DNA of 56,117 nucleotides from Mycobacterium sp. 1274761.0 (lineage in GTDB: Bacteria > Actinomycetota > Actinomycetes > Mycobacteriales > Mycobacteriaceae): positions 1 through 56,117 of the forward strand of contig NZ_LZMC01000067.1 of NCBI RefSeq assembly GCF_001668615.1, read 5' to 3'. Both the position numbers and the translations under genes were made by a program. Shown piece by piece: positions 26,068 to 34,812 of the stretch (position 1 is its first letter; every line of letters begins with the position of its first letter). The notes under the pieces are model-generated. The model had not been told where the DNA came from. It did not search any database and saw only the letters and a program-made list of their open reading frames with translations.

Positions 26068-27576
26068 ATGCACGAACACATCGTCCGCGCAACGATCAGC
26101 TCCGGCACCGTCGAGGGATTTACCCGCGACGGCGTACACCGGTGGCGGTCGATTCCCTACGCCCAGGCGCCCGTCGGCCCGCTGCGGTTCAAGGCGCCGC
26201 GACCGGTGCAGCCGTGGCCGGGCGTGCGCTACTGCCACGGGTTCGGCAACTGTGCGCCACAACAGCGCATGTACACGCTGCTGGGCGTCGGCAAGTACCA
26301 GTCGATGGGGGAAGACTGCCTGACGCTCAACGTCACCACCCCAAAGCGGCGGCGTGATGAACCGATGCCGGTCATGGTGTTCATCCACGGCGGCGGCTAC
26401 ATCCTCGGCAGTTCGGCGACACCGATCTACGACGGTGCGGCGCTTGCCCGCAAGGGATGCGTGTACGTCTCGGTCAACTACCGGCTCGGGCCGCTGGGCT
26501 GTCTGGACCTGTCGTCGCTGTCGTCGGGCGACGTGACTATCGATGACAACCTGTTTCTGCGCGATCTCGTGATGGCGCTGCGGTGGGTACGCGACAACAT
26601 CGCGGTGTTCGGCGGCGACCCCGACAACGTGACGATCTTCGGCGAGAGCGCCGGCGCGCACGCCGTGGCCACTCTCCTTGCGGTTCCCGCGGCGAAAGGC
26701 CTTTTTGCGCGCGCGATTTCGGAAAGCCCGGCTAGTGGCCTGGTGGGAAGTCCCGATGTACGGGCGCGTTATGCCGAGCAGTTCGCCGCGCTGCTGCGGG
26801 CGGACCGGCGCAACGCCGCCGAGGTGCTGATGACGGCGCGGCCCGCCGACCTGGTCAACGCAGTCGACAAGCTCATCAGAAACTCCCAGACCGATATGCT
26901 CGGCGCGTTTCCGGTGGGACCCACCAGCGGCACCGACTACCTTCCGCTGGACCCGGCCGAGGCGATGCGCAGCGGTGACGCGCACCAGGTTCCCCTCATT
27001 GTCGGCACCAACGCCCACGAGGGCCGGTTGTTCACCCGATGGCTCAAGCTGCTGCCGACCAACGAGGCGATGATCGAAGGCTTGCTCGGTGGTCTGGAAC
27101 CTGAACACCGCCAACGCATTACCTCGGCCTACCCTGGTTATCCGGACGAGGGGGCCTGCATCCGGCTCGGCGGCGATTTCGCGTTCGGTACGGCCGCCTG
27201 GCAGATCGCCGAAGCGCACAGCTGCCATGCGCCGACCTACCGCTACCGCTTCGACTACGCACCGCGCACGCTGCACTGGTGGGGTTTCGGCGCGACCCAC
27301 GCGACCGAGCTGTTCGCCGTCTTCGACATCTACCGCACACGGTTCGGCTCGCTGCTCACAGCGGCCGCCGACGGCCGCTCGGCGCGGCGGGTCAGCGACG
27401 ACGTGCAGACGCGGTGGCGAGAATTCAGTCGCCGCGGCGTGCCCGGCGACGACTGGCCGACCTACACCCGGCCTGAGCGCGCGGTGATGGTGTTCGACCG
27501 CCGTTCCCGGGTGGTCAACGATCCGCACGGCGATCGACGCGAGGCCTGGGAGGGATTCACGCTGGCGAGACGTTGA
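26068..27576 (+). CDS. lipT: Carboxylesterase LipT (type B esterase)
   Basis: A 502-residue alpha/beta-hydrolase of the carboxylesterase/cholinesterase family. The oxyanion-hole motif is visible as HGGGY (His107), the nucleophile Ser194 in FGESAGAH, an EGRLF acid region and the His region near WWGFGATHATEL. GEDCLTLNV and YRLGPLGCLDL are typical of type B esterases. It would hydrolyse short- to medium-chain esters. No signal peptide is seen, so it is probably cytoplasmic or membrane-associated. It corresponds by context to Rv2045c. A kinase-like fusion gene follows on the same strand. Confidence 0.92.
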   Translation: MHEHIVRATISSGTVEGFTRDGVHRWRSIPYAQAPVGPLRFKAPRPVQPWPGVRYCHGFGNCAPQQRMYTLLGVGKYQSMGEDCLTLNVTTPKRRRDEPMPVMVFIHGGGYILGSSATPIYDGAALARKGCVYVSVNYRLGPLGCLDLSSLSSGDVTIDDNLFLRDLVMALRWVRDNIAVFGGDPDNVTIFGESAGAHAVATLLAVPAAKGLFARAISESPASGLVGSPDVRARYAEQFAALLRADRRNAAEVLMTARPADLVNAVDKLIRNSQTDMLGAFPVGPTSGTDYLPLDPAEAMRSGDAHQVPLIVGTNAHEGRLFTRWLKLLPTNEAMIEGLLGGLEPEHRQRITSAYPGYPDEGACIRLGGDFAFGTAAWQIAEAHSCHAPTYRYRFDYAPRTLHWWGFGATHATELFAVFDIYRTRFGSLLTAAADGRSARRVSDDVQTRWREFSRRGVPGDDWPTYTRPERAVMVFDRRSRVVNDPHGDRREAWEGFTLARR

Positions 27577-27635
27577 TCGGTGTGGCGCAAGGGAGCCCGC
27601 GTCAGCGCGTGGACGTCATCGGACATACTCCGTGG

Positions 27636-29615
27636 GTGACTACCATCGAGCGGCCCGCCGACCTGACCGCCGAGTGGCTGACCGCCGCCCTTGGCGCTGG
27701 CGCCGTGGAGCGTTTCAGCGCCGAACGGATCGGCACCGGCCAGATGAGTGAGTGCTATCGCGTGGCACTGAGCTACGCCGACGGCGCCGACGGGCCCGCG
27801 TCGGTGGTGCTCAAGGTCGCGGCCACCGACGCAGCGAGCAGGCAGACCGGCCTCGCGCTGGGCCTCTACGAACGCGAGGTGCGGTTCTACACCGACATCG
27901 CGCCGGGCATCGGCGGACCCGTCGCCCCGTGTTACAGCTCGGGATTCGACGGTCAGACCGGCGTCTTTCACCTGCTGCTCTGCGACGCCGCACCGGCGGT
28001 CGTCGGCGACGAAATCCGCGGCGCCACAGTCGAACAGGCGATGCTGGCGATGGCAGAGCTGGGCCGGCTGCACGCGCCGCTGCTGGGCCGGACGTCGATG
28101 GCCGACGTGGACTGGCTCAACCGGGAATCGCCGGTCAATCAGGCGCTCATCGCGCAGCTGTACGCCGGGTTCGTCGACCGGTACCGCGACGACATCGCCC
28201 CGCCCCACCGCGAGGTGTGCGAACGGTTGGTCAGCAGCTTCGACGCCTACCTTGCGCAGGAGGCGGCTGCCGGTCGCGTGCAGGGCCTCGTACACGGCGA
28301 CTACCGGTTGGACAACATGCTGTTCGGCCAGCCGGGATCCGACCGGCCGCTCACCGTCGTCGACTGGCAGACCGTCACCTGGGGAGCGGCGATGACCGAC
28401 GTCGCGTACTTCCTCGGCTGCGCACTGCCCGACGATGTCCGCCGCGACCACTACGACGCGCTGCTGGCTGCCTACCACGACGCGTTGGGGCCGGACGCCA
28501 TCCTCAACCTGGAGGACGTCCGCGAAGGCGTGCGGCGTGCGGGGTTCTTCGGCGTGACGATGGCGATTGTGTCGCCCATGCTCGTCGAGCGCACCGCCCG
28601 GGGCGACGAGATGTTCATGACGATGCTGCGCAGACACTGCCAGCACGTGCTCGACACCGACGCGCTGGCGACACTGCCCGAACCCACTGCCCCCGAACCG
28701 TTGCAGCCCACGGCCGACGACGAGGGCGCCCACCCGCCGGGTGCCGAACCGCTGTGGAGCGAGAGCTGGTATGCCGACTTCGCCGACGAAGGACAGGGCA
28801 TCGGCGGCTGGTTCCGGCTCGGCCTGATCCCCAATCAACAAAGGGCCTGGGTCAACGCTCTGCTCTGCGGGCCCGATATGCCGACCATCGCCGTGAACGA
28901 CTTCGAGGTCGCGCTACCGGAGGACCCCGCGGTGGTGCGGTCCGATGCCGTCGAGCTCAACCACGCCGCCGCCGATCCGCTGCAGACCTACCACGTCAGG
29001 CTGCGCGGCCAGGGGCAGGCCTACGACGACCCGTCGGCACTTCTGCGCGGGGAATCAGGACGGCCGGTCGAGCTGTCGATGGACCTGCAGTGGACGACAG
29101 CGGGCACGCCCTACCTTTACCGCGTCACATCCCGCTACGAGATTCCGTGCACGGTGTCGGGCAGTGTCGTGGTCGACGGCACCGTGACCGACGTCCGCGA
29201 GGTGCCGGGGCAGCGCGACCACTCCTGGGGGGTGCGCGACTGGTGGGGCATGGACTGGGTGTGGACGGCGCTGCATTTGCACGACGGAACCCACTTGCAC
29301 GCCGTCGACATCAGGATCCCAGGATCGCCGCACTTCGGTGTCGGTTACCTCCAGCGGTCGGGTTCGCTGACCGAGGTGCAGGCCGTGACTGCTCGAGAGG
29401 GCTTTGCCGACAACGACTTACCCGTGACGACCGAGCTGGAGCTGACGCCCGGCGACGTCACCGCCACCGTGCAGATCAAGGGCCACGCGCCGGTGCTGCT
29501 CACCGCGCCCGACGGTCGGGTGAGCCACTTCCCGCGCGCCTGGGCAACCGTTACGACAACTGACGGCAGATCCGGCGTCGGATGGATGGAGTGGAACCGC
29601 AACCTGTCGGGCTAG
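27636..29615 (+). CDS. Aminoglycoside phosphotransferase-fold kinase fused to a DUF7064/DUF7065-like domain
   Basis: A 659-residue two-part protein. Residues ~1-345 have the APH/EcKinase fold: GLVHGDYRLDNMLF gives the catalytic Asp222 and Asn227, and VVDWQT gives the metal-binding Asp243. Residues ~385-659 form a beta-rich domain (PGQRDHSWGVRDWWGMDWVW, LHAVDIRIPGSPHFGVGYLQ, final GVGWMEWNRN) like those in steroid/carotenoid-hydration-related proteins; the DUF name is from memory. GTG 27636 is the best start; GTG 27609 is in frame. The substrate is unknown; a hydroxylated lipid or sterol is a reasonable guess. The stop shares a CTAG with the convergent gene. Confidence 0.8.
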   Translation: MTTIERPADLTAEWLTAALGAGAVERFSAERIGTGQMSECYRVALSYADGADGPASVVLKVAATDAASRQTGLALGLYEREVRFYTDIAPGIGGPVAPCYSSGFDGQTGVFHLLLCDAAPAVVGDEIRGATVEQAMLAMAELGRLHAPLLGRTSMADVDWLNRESPVNQALIAQLYAGFVDRYRDDIAPPHREVCERLVSSFDAYLAQEAAAGRVQGLVHGDYRLDNMLFGQPGSDRPLTVVDWQTVTWGAAMTDVAYFLGCALPDDVRRDHYDALLAAYHDALGPDAILNLEDVREGVRRAGFFGVTMAIVSPMLVERTARGDEMFMTMLRRHCQHVLDTDALATLPEPTAPEPLQPTADDEGAHPPGAEPLWSESWYADFADEGQGIGGWFRLGLIPNQQRAWVNALLCGPDMPTIAVNDFEVALPEDPAVVRSDAVELNHAAADPLQTYHVRLRGQGQAYDDPSALLRGESGRPVELSMDLQWTTAGTPYLYRVTSRYEIPCTVSGSVVVDGTVTDVREVPGQRDHSWGVRDWWGMDWVWTALHLHDGTHLHAVDIRIPGSPHFGVGYLQRSGSLTEVQAVTAREGFADNDLPVTTELELTPGDVTATVQIKGHAPVLLTAPDGRVSHFPRAWATVTTTDGRSGVGWMEWNRNLSG

Positions 29616-30493
29616 AGGTGCGCGCTGTCGTCGTCGAGGTTCTCTCGGCCTAGCCCCATCGGTGTCGCCGCCGGCACGTCACCGCCTGCGACGACCGTGC
29701 GGGTGATCGGCGTCAGCGCCCGAAACAGCTCCTCCACCTCGGCGTCCTCCAGCGCGTCGAGCGCACCGAGCGCCAGCGCATCGGTGGTGTCCTCGATGTG
29801 CCGCTTGAGATCGCGACCCGCGTCGGTCAGGGCGCCGCTTCCGTCCATCAGGCCGCGCTCGGCCAACTCGGCCTGGTGCTGACGCCACTGGCCGTCGTCG
29901 TAATCGCGACTGCGCATGATCATCTCGGGTGGAACGCGACCCGCCGCGGCGTGCAGCACGTTGGACTCGCGGCCCGACAACCCCGACGATGCCAGCACCG
30001 CCACATGGGCGTCGCCGCGCTGCTCTCGCAGCAGGGTCGTCGCGTGCCAGAGCATCGCCAGCGGTTCGGTCGGCCACGGCAGTGCGGCGTTGGCGGCAAA
30101 CAGTGGTCTGCCGTCGAGCGGGGCGTTGCGCGCGGCTTTGGCGGCGAGTTCGGCGGCAGCCTCGACATCCCCGTCGGTCAACCCGTACCGCCGTAGGGTG
30201 GCCACCGCGCCGTCCTCGCGGGCGCGCAAAGCCGCAGCGGGAGAAGCGAATTTCCATGCCGCGGGCAGCGCCTTGGCCACCCGGGCGGGGGCGAAGTTGT
30301 AGAAGACCGCGGTCACGACCTCGGCGGGCACCGTGCCCAGAGGCGCGGACCGGCCCGCGAAGTAACCCATCCAGAAACCGCGGTAGCCGAGGCCGTCGAA
30401 CGCCGCCCGGCTCTCCGGCGAAAAGTAGGTCACGGCGTGCACTGGCTCAAAACGGTCATAGAAACGTCGTGCCAGCCCAGCATCTCTGCCCAT
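29612..30493 (-). CDS. SCO6745-family protein (SalK-like helix-turn-helix)
   Basis: A 293-residue actinobacterial protein of unknown function. FEPVHAVTYFSPESRAAFDGLGYRGFWMGYFAGRSAPLG near the N-terminus marks the family. The middle is alanine-rich and helical. Residues ~215-250 resemble a MarR-type winged helix (WRQHQAELAERGLMDGSGALTDAGRDL). The gene meets the upstream kinase-fusion gene tail to tail and follows the gluconate regulator on the same strand with 8 bases between. Confidence 0.78.
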   Translation of the reverse strand: MGRDAGLARRFYDRFEPVHAVTYFSPESRAAFDGLGYRGFWMGYFAGRSAPLGTVPAEVVTAVFYNFAPARVAKALPAAWKFASPAAALRAREDGAVATLRRYGLTDGDVEAAAELAAKAARNAPLDGRPLFAANAALPWPTEPLAMLWHATTLLREQRGDAHVAVLASSGLSGRESNVLHAAAGRVPPEMIMRSRDYDDGQWRQHQAELAERGLMDGSGALTDAGRDLKRHIEDTTDALALGALDALEDAEVEELFRALTPITRTVVAGGDVPAATPMGLGRENLDDDSAHL

Positions 30494-30501
30494 GGCGACA
30501 G

Positions 30502-31215
30502 TTAATCACCCGTGGACTCCGCGGCCACCGCCGCCGCCGCCTCGTCGATGATCGCGCGCATGGCGCGCTCGGCGGCGTCTTCGTCGCGCAGCCGGATGGC
30601 TCGGGCGACCTCGTCGTGCAACTCGATCGCCCTTGGATTCGGCGTTGCAGGCATCATCTGGTGGTGCGTGCGGCCGCTGAGTATCTCGGCCACGACATCG
30701 TTGAGGGCACGGAACATCTCGTTGCCGCTGGCCTCCAGCAGCGTGCGATGAAACACCTTGTCCGCCACCAGATAAGAGTCGAGGTCGCCGGCGCGTCCGT
30801 GCATCACCATGTCCGACACCGCAGCTGCCATGACACGGCACTGATGCGGATCGGCGCGACGGGCGGCGAGAGATGCCGCGGTGGGCTCGAACCCCCGCCG
30901 CAGTTCGGACAGCGTCACCAAAACCGCTGCGCGGTCGTCTGATTCGAGCCGCCAGCGGATCACGACCGGATCGAAGACGTTCCATCTGTCCGATGGTTGA
31001 ATCGTGATGCCCACTCTGCGACGGGACGCGGCCATGCCCATGGACTCGAGCACGCGGATCGCTTCGCGCGCGACACTGCGTGAGACACCGTGTTCGGCGC
31101 TCACCCCGTCGAGGGTGAGAACTTGGCCCGGCGGGTATTTCCCGGAGGCGATTCCGGTGCCCAGCGACGTGAGCAGGTTGCGGTGCAGGGCGCCGACGTT
31201 TGATGGCGAAGCCAC
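30502..31215 (-). CDS. gntR: GntR-family (FadR/FCD) regulator of the gluconate genes
   Basis: A 237-residue repressor-type regulator: winged helix at residues ~10-75 (GVSAEHGVSRSVAREAIRVLESMGM), then an FCD ligand-binding domain of helices with metal/ligand His positions (DKVFHRTLLEAS, ELHDEVARAI). Divergent from gntK-gntP with a 115-base gap that carries a FadR-type operator, so gluconate or a phosphorylated product is the expected inducer. Start GTG 31215; no ribosome site is obvious. Confidence 0.88.
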   Translation of the reverse strand: MASPSNVGALHRNLLTSLGTGIASGKYPPGQVLTLDGVSAEHGVSRSVAREAIRVLESMGMAASRRRVGITIQPSDRWNVFDPVVIRWRLESDDRAAVLVTLSELRRGFEPTAASLAARRADPHQCRVMAAAVSDMVMHGRAGDLDSYLVADKVFHRTLLEASGNEMFRALNDVVAEILSGRTHHQMMPATPNPRAIELHDEVARAIRLRDEDAAERAMRAIIDEAAAAVAAESTGD

Positions 31216-31253
31216 AGATACATCGTGTCATATGTTCGCTAGTGCCGATTAAC

Positions 31254-31269
31254 AACAGATTTTTCTGTT
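31254..31269. promoter_or_regulatory. Palindrome in the gntR-gntK gap, nearer gntR
   Basis: AACAGA (31254-31259) and TCTGTT (31264-31269) are exact inverted repeats around TTTT. It lies 26 bases upstream of the better-defined FadR-type site. It may be an extra operator, or a weak hairpin; no further support. Confidence 0.35.
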
Positions 31270-31279
31270 ACAGCATTGC

Positions 31280-31294
31280 AATAGTATGACTATT
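31280..31294. promoter_or_regulatory. FadR/GntR-type operator before gntK
   Basis: AATAGT-ATG-ACTATT is a perfect 15-bp palindrome. Its core TAGTATGACTA fits the FadR-subfamily consensus TNGTNNNACNA. It lies 36 bases before the gntK start, where it would cover the promoter, and the regulator gene is next to it. Confidence 0.65.
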
Positions 31295-31330
31295 AGTGCA
31301 TGCTGTGTGACGTCGGGCACAGGAGGGTAG

Positions 31331-31852
31331 GTGGAGCGGATGGGGTCCCCGATCGTCGTGATGGGCGTCTCCGGCTCCGGAAAATCGACAGTGGGAGCGG
31401 CGTTGGCTCAGCGCACAAGGGTGCCCTTCGCCGACGCCGATGATTTTCATCCCCTCGCCAACATCCAGAAGATGACGGCCGGTCACCCGTTGAACGACGA
31501 CGACCGATACCCATGGCTCGAGGCGATCGGGGAATGGATCGCAGCGCGCTGCGAAAGCGGTTGCGTGATGAGCTGCTCGGCGTTGAAGCGCAAGTATCGC
31601 GACCAGTTGCGCCGACGCTGTCCCGATCTCGTCTTCCTGTACCTCGCCGGTTCGCCCGAGGTGATCGGCAGGCGTCAGGCCAGCCGGCCGGGGCACTTCA
31701 TGCCCGCGTCGCTGTTGGCGTCACAGTTCGACACACTCGAACCGCTGGAGGCCGACGAACGCGGTGTCACCGTCGACGTCGACCAGAACATCGACGCGAT
31801 CGTCGAAAACTATCTCGACCTCATGGGCGCATCCGAAGAGGAGAAGAAATGA
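31331..31852 (+). CDS. gntK: Gluconokinase
   Basis: Phosphorylates gluconate to 6-phosphogluconate for the pentose-phosphate pathway. The 173-residue length is typical. The P-loop GVSGSGKST lies at residues 12-20, followed by the family motifs FADADDFHPLANIQKM, PLNDDDRYPWL, SCSALKRKYRDQLR and GHFMPASLLASQF. GTG 31331 has an AGGAGGG site 3-4 bases upstream. It overlaps gntP by four bases (ATGA). Confidence 0.96.
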   Translation: MERMGSPIVVMGVSGSGKSTVGAALAQRTRVPFADADDFHPLANIQKMTAGHPLNDDDRYPWLEAIGEWIAARCESGCVMSCSALKRKYRDQLRRRCPDLVFLYLAGSPEVIGRRQASRPGHFMPASLLASQFDTLEPLEADERGVTVDVDQNIDAIVENYLDLMGASEEEKK

Positions 31853-33318
31853 CCCCGGCACTCACCGTTCTCGCGGCCGACACCGAGCTCGCCGAACCGG
31901 TCGCCGCCGGTTGGCAATTGGTGCTCGCCGCGCTCGCAGGCATCGCACTGATCGTCGTGCTGATCACCATCGCCAAGCTGCATCCGTTCCTGGCGCTGAT
32001 CTTCGGTGCGCTGACCGTCGGCTTCGTCGCAGGGGTCAACATCGGCGACGTTCTCGAATCGTTCGCCGACGGGTTCGGCACCACCGCGGCGGGAGTGGGT
32101 GTACTTATCGCGCTCGGTGCGATGTTCGCCAAGCTACTGGCTGATTCGGGCGGTGCCGACGAGATCGTCGACACCATCGTCGGCCACGCCTCGCCGAGAG
32201 CCTTGCCGTGGGCGATGGCGTTGGTGGGCGCCATCATCGGGCTGCCGATGTTCTTCGAGATCGGACTTGTGCTGTTGATGCCGGTCATCTATCTGGTGGC
32301 CAAGCGCTCACAGCTGTCGCTGATCGCCGTCGGAATCCCGGCGTTGGCAGGGCTTTCCGCGATGCACGGCCTGGTGCCGCCGCACCCCGGACCGCTGACC
32401 GCGATCGATCTGCTCCATGCCGACCTCGGGATCACGCTGGCTCTCGGTGTGGCTGTGGCGATTCCGACCGTGATCGTGGCCGGGCCGATGTTCGGCCGGC
32501 TCGCCGGACGGTGGGTGGTGGTGGACGTTCCCGACAGATTCGACGCCGACGACTACACCCGCGACGCAGGAATGGGGGCGGCGGCAGGCGAAGTGGAAGC
32601 CGACGGCACGGCCGGGGCGACGCAAACTGCGACCCGCACCCAGCTGCGCCGGCCGTCGTTCGGTATCACGCTGTTTTCGGTGTTGCTTCCCGTCGCGCTC
32701 ATGATGGGCAAGGCGCTCGCCGACATCTTCATCGACGACGAAAACAGCGTGTTGCGACAGACTTTCGACATCCTCGGTCGTCCGTTGATGGCTCTGCTCA
32801 TCGCCGTCGTGGTCGGGATCTTCACCCTCGGCCGGGGCGCGGCCATGACGCGCGACCAGATCACCAAATGCCTGGAATCGGCGTTGCCGCCGGTCGCAGG
32901 CATCATCATGATCGTCGCCGCGGGTGGTGGGTTCAAGCAGGTACTCGTCGACACCGGGATCGGCACCAAGCTCGCCGAGTGGGCCACCGCCGCACACATC
33001 TCGGCCATTCTGCTGGCCTGGGTCCTGGCCGTATTGATCCGTCTCGCAACGGGTTCGGCCACCGTTGCCACCATCACCGCGTCCTCGTTGATGCTCGGCC
33101 TCGTCGAGGGCATGAGCACCGGGCAGGTGTCACTGGTGGTGCTCGCGGTCGGCGCCGGTTCGCTGTTCTTCTCCCATGTCAACGACGCCGGCTTCTGGCT
33201 CGTCAAGGAGTACTTCGGAATGACCGTCGGCCAGACCATCAAGTCCTGGTCGATCATGGAGACGGTGCTGTCGGTGACTGGCCTCGTGCTGGTGCTTCTG
33301 CTCGGGCTGGTGATCTGA
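31849..33318 (+). CDS. gntP: Gluconate permease (GntP family)
   Basis: Inner-membrane H+/gluconate symporter of 489 residues with about twelve to fourteen helices. Family stretches include MHGLVPPHPGPLTAIDLL, ALIFGALTVGFVAG, MIVAAGGGFKQVLVDTGIG and GSATVATITASSLM. A polar loop of about 50 residues (VDVPDRFDADDYTRDAG to TRTQLRR) splits the two halves. Its start overlaps the gntK stop, so uptake and phosphorylation are coupled. Confidence 0.95.
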   Translation: MTPALTVLAADTELAEPVAAGWQLVLAALAGIALIVVLITIAKLHPFLALIFGALTVGFVAGVNIGDVLESFADGFGTTAAGVGVLIALGAMFAKLLADSGGADEIVDTIVGHASPRALPWAMALVGAIIGLPMFFEIGLVLLMPVIYLVAKRSQLSLIAVGIPALAGLSAMHGLVPPHPGPLTAIDLLHADLGITLALGVAVAIPTVIVAGPMFGRLAGRWVVVDVPDRFDADDYTRDAGMGAAAGEVEADGTAGATQTATRTQLRRPSFGITLFSVLLPVALMMGKALADIFIDDENSVLRQTFDILGRPLMALLIAVVVGIFTLGRGAAMTRDQITKCLESALPPVAGIIMIVAAGGGFKQVLVDTGIGTKLAEWATAAHISAILLAWVLAVLIRLATGSATVATITASSLMLGLVEGMSTGQVSLVVLAVGAGSLFFSHVNDAGFWLVKEYFGMTVGQTIKSWSIMETVLSVTGLVLVLLLGLVI

Positions 33319-33321
33319 GCC

Positions 33322-33813
33322 TCAGGCCTTGACGACCTGGGTTCCGCCGGCGATCTCGTCGTGCTTGCCCTGCTTGGTGGGGCTGCCGCTGATCGTCACG
33401 GCGATCACGATGATTGCGACGACCCCGAGAAAGCCGCCGACGATCGGGATGATGGGAAGCAGCGTCCACACGTTGCGGATCGCGGACTGCTGAGCCGTCG
33501 GTTTCGGGACACCGCGCGGCCCATGCACGCGCAAACCGAGCAGCTTCTTGCCCGGCGTCCACCCCTGCGCCGTTTCGAAGGCCAGGAAGTAGATGAACGT
33601 CAACAGCCCGGTGAATACACCGGTCACCCAGTAGTTCGACAGCGTGTCGGTTACCAGGAACAGTAGAATGCTCACGATGCCGACGAGGATGGCGTCGATC
33701 AGCCGTGCCAAGAACCGCACCACCAGCCCGGCCGGCTCGAGGTTCGCCGGGAATGGCGGCGGGTAGCCCCGCGGGTCACTGCCGTACGGTCCTTGCGCGG
33801 GATCGGTCGTCAT
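33322..33813 (-). CDS. RDD-family membrane protein
   Basis: A 163-residue protein with a proline-rich cytoplasmic N-terminus and three helices. RFLARLIDAILVG holds the Arg-Asp pair that names the RDD family, and GWTPGKKLLGLRVHGPRG is the conserved loop. Some RDD proteins act in ion or small-molecule transport; nothing here points to a substrate. Convergent with gntP with 3 bases between. Confidence 0.85.
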   Translation of the reverse strand: MTTDPAQGPYGSDPRGYPPPFPANLEPAGLVVRFLARLIDAILVGIVSILLFLVTDTLSNYWVTGVFTGLLTFIYFLAFETAQGWTPGKKLLGLRVHGPRGVPKPTAQQSAIRNVWTLLPIIPIVGGFLGVVAIIVIAVTISGSPTKQGKHDEIAGGTQVVKA

Positions 33814-33855
33814 GGACGGTCAATCTACCGTCTTCGCAACCGTCGGCGACGGGAC

Positions 33856-34776
33856 TCAACTGAAGCGGCGCCGTTGTCTCTTGGTCTGCTTTTTGGTCTG
33901 CGTACGCGCCGTATCGGCCAGATCGCTTGCCCGGTAGCGGGCTGCCTCGGCGCGTTCCCGTGCCGCGTCGGCGAGCTGGGGTGCGCGTTCACGCGCCACG
34001 TCGGCGAACCCTGCGGCGCGTCCACGGGCGGCCTCGGCGAGCTCGGGCCCGCGGTCACGAGCGACCTCAGCCAGTTCGGCCGCGCGTTCGCGGGCGGCCT
34101 CGGCCAGTTCAGGCGTGCGCTCGCGGGCAACCTCAGCGAGCGCGACGGCCCGTTCGCGGGCGGCCTCGGCTATCTCCGGCGCACGATCGCGCGCAACATC
34201 GGCCAGCTCGGCACCGCGTTCACGCGCCACGTGCAGACCGTGACCCAGCTTTTCGGCGAAGGCGCTGTCGGCCAGCACTCCACCGGACGCTGCCCCGACC
34301 GGAAGCGCGGCGGTCACGGCGTCAGACACCTTGCGGGCCGCGCGCCTGCCGCGCCATCCGAGCGACGGCTTGCCTTCGGTGTCGACCGCGGCGATGATCA
34401 GCCCGCCGAGCAGGCTGAGGTCGGTCATGAAGGCCCGGCGCTCGTCGCTCTTGCGTTGCGGGTCCGTCTCGTTCCAGAACATGTGGCCGCCGAGGCTGCC
34501 GGGGATGACGGTGAAGGCCAAAGCCGCAGAAGCCAATCGCGGCGCTTTGCCGGTCGCCAGCAGCAGACCACCACCGATTTGGACCGCGGCATTGATCCGC
34601 GCGAACGTCTCGGCGTCAGACGGGACGTTGGTGCCGATCGGGTCGGGTAACTGGCGCATGCCGTCGAGAGCGGGCCGCGCCGCATCCGCGGCCGGCTTGG
34701 GATTGCGAAGGGCATCCACGCCCTGTCCGATGAAAGCCACTGACAGCAGGGGACGCGCGATCCGTCGTATCAACAT
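33856..34776 (-). CDS. DoxX-family membrane protein with a long 11-residue-repeat tail
   Basis: A 306-residue protein. The first ~130 residues are a DoxX-like four-helix membrane domain (LLSVAFIGQGVDALRNP, INAAVQIGGGLLLATGK, AALAFTVIPGSLGGHMFW, LLGGLIIAAVD). From residue 183 it has eight exact-length 11-residue repeats and a ninth partial one, of the type VARERAPELAE, ending in a basic tail KKQTKRQRRR. ATG 34776 is chosen because the hydrophobic domain starts there; the frame is open to 34809. The DoxX part suggests quinone/redox membrane proteins; the repeat tail should form a long amphipathic, highly charged helix. Function unknown. Confidence 0.82.
   Translation of the reverse strand: MLIRRIARPLLSVAFIGQGVDALRNPKPAADAARPALDGMRQLPDPIGTNVPSDAETFARINAAVQIGGGLLLATGKAPRLASAALAFTVIPGSLGGHMFWNETDPQRKSDERRAFMTDLSLLGGLIIAAVDTEGKPSLGWRGRRAARKVSDAVTAALPVGAASGGVLADSAFAEKLGHGLHVARERGAELADVARDRAPEIAEAARERAVALAEVARERTPELAEAARERAAELAEVARDRGPELAEAARGRAAGFADVARERAPQLADAARERAEAARYRASDLADTARTQTKKQTKRQRRRFS
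33934..34230 (-). repeat. 33-bp coding repeats (11-residue units) in the DoxX gene
   Basis: Nine consecutive units of 33 bases encode (V/A)ARERxxELA(E/D)-like 11-mers without insertions. Alternating VAR- and AAR- starts suggest an older 22-residue unit that was duplicated. An 11-residue period is typical of long amphipathic helices that lie on membranes or form right-handed coiled coils. Confidence 0.85.
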
Positions 34777-34812
34777 GGAGCGGGGGTTCCCAGGGCCGCG
34801 GCGTGACAAACG

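Noticed and set aside
26002..27528. 508-codon - strand frame opposite lipT
   Set aside because: Shadow of lipT; LipT has a full esterase motif set, this frame has none.
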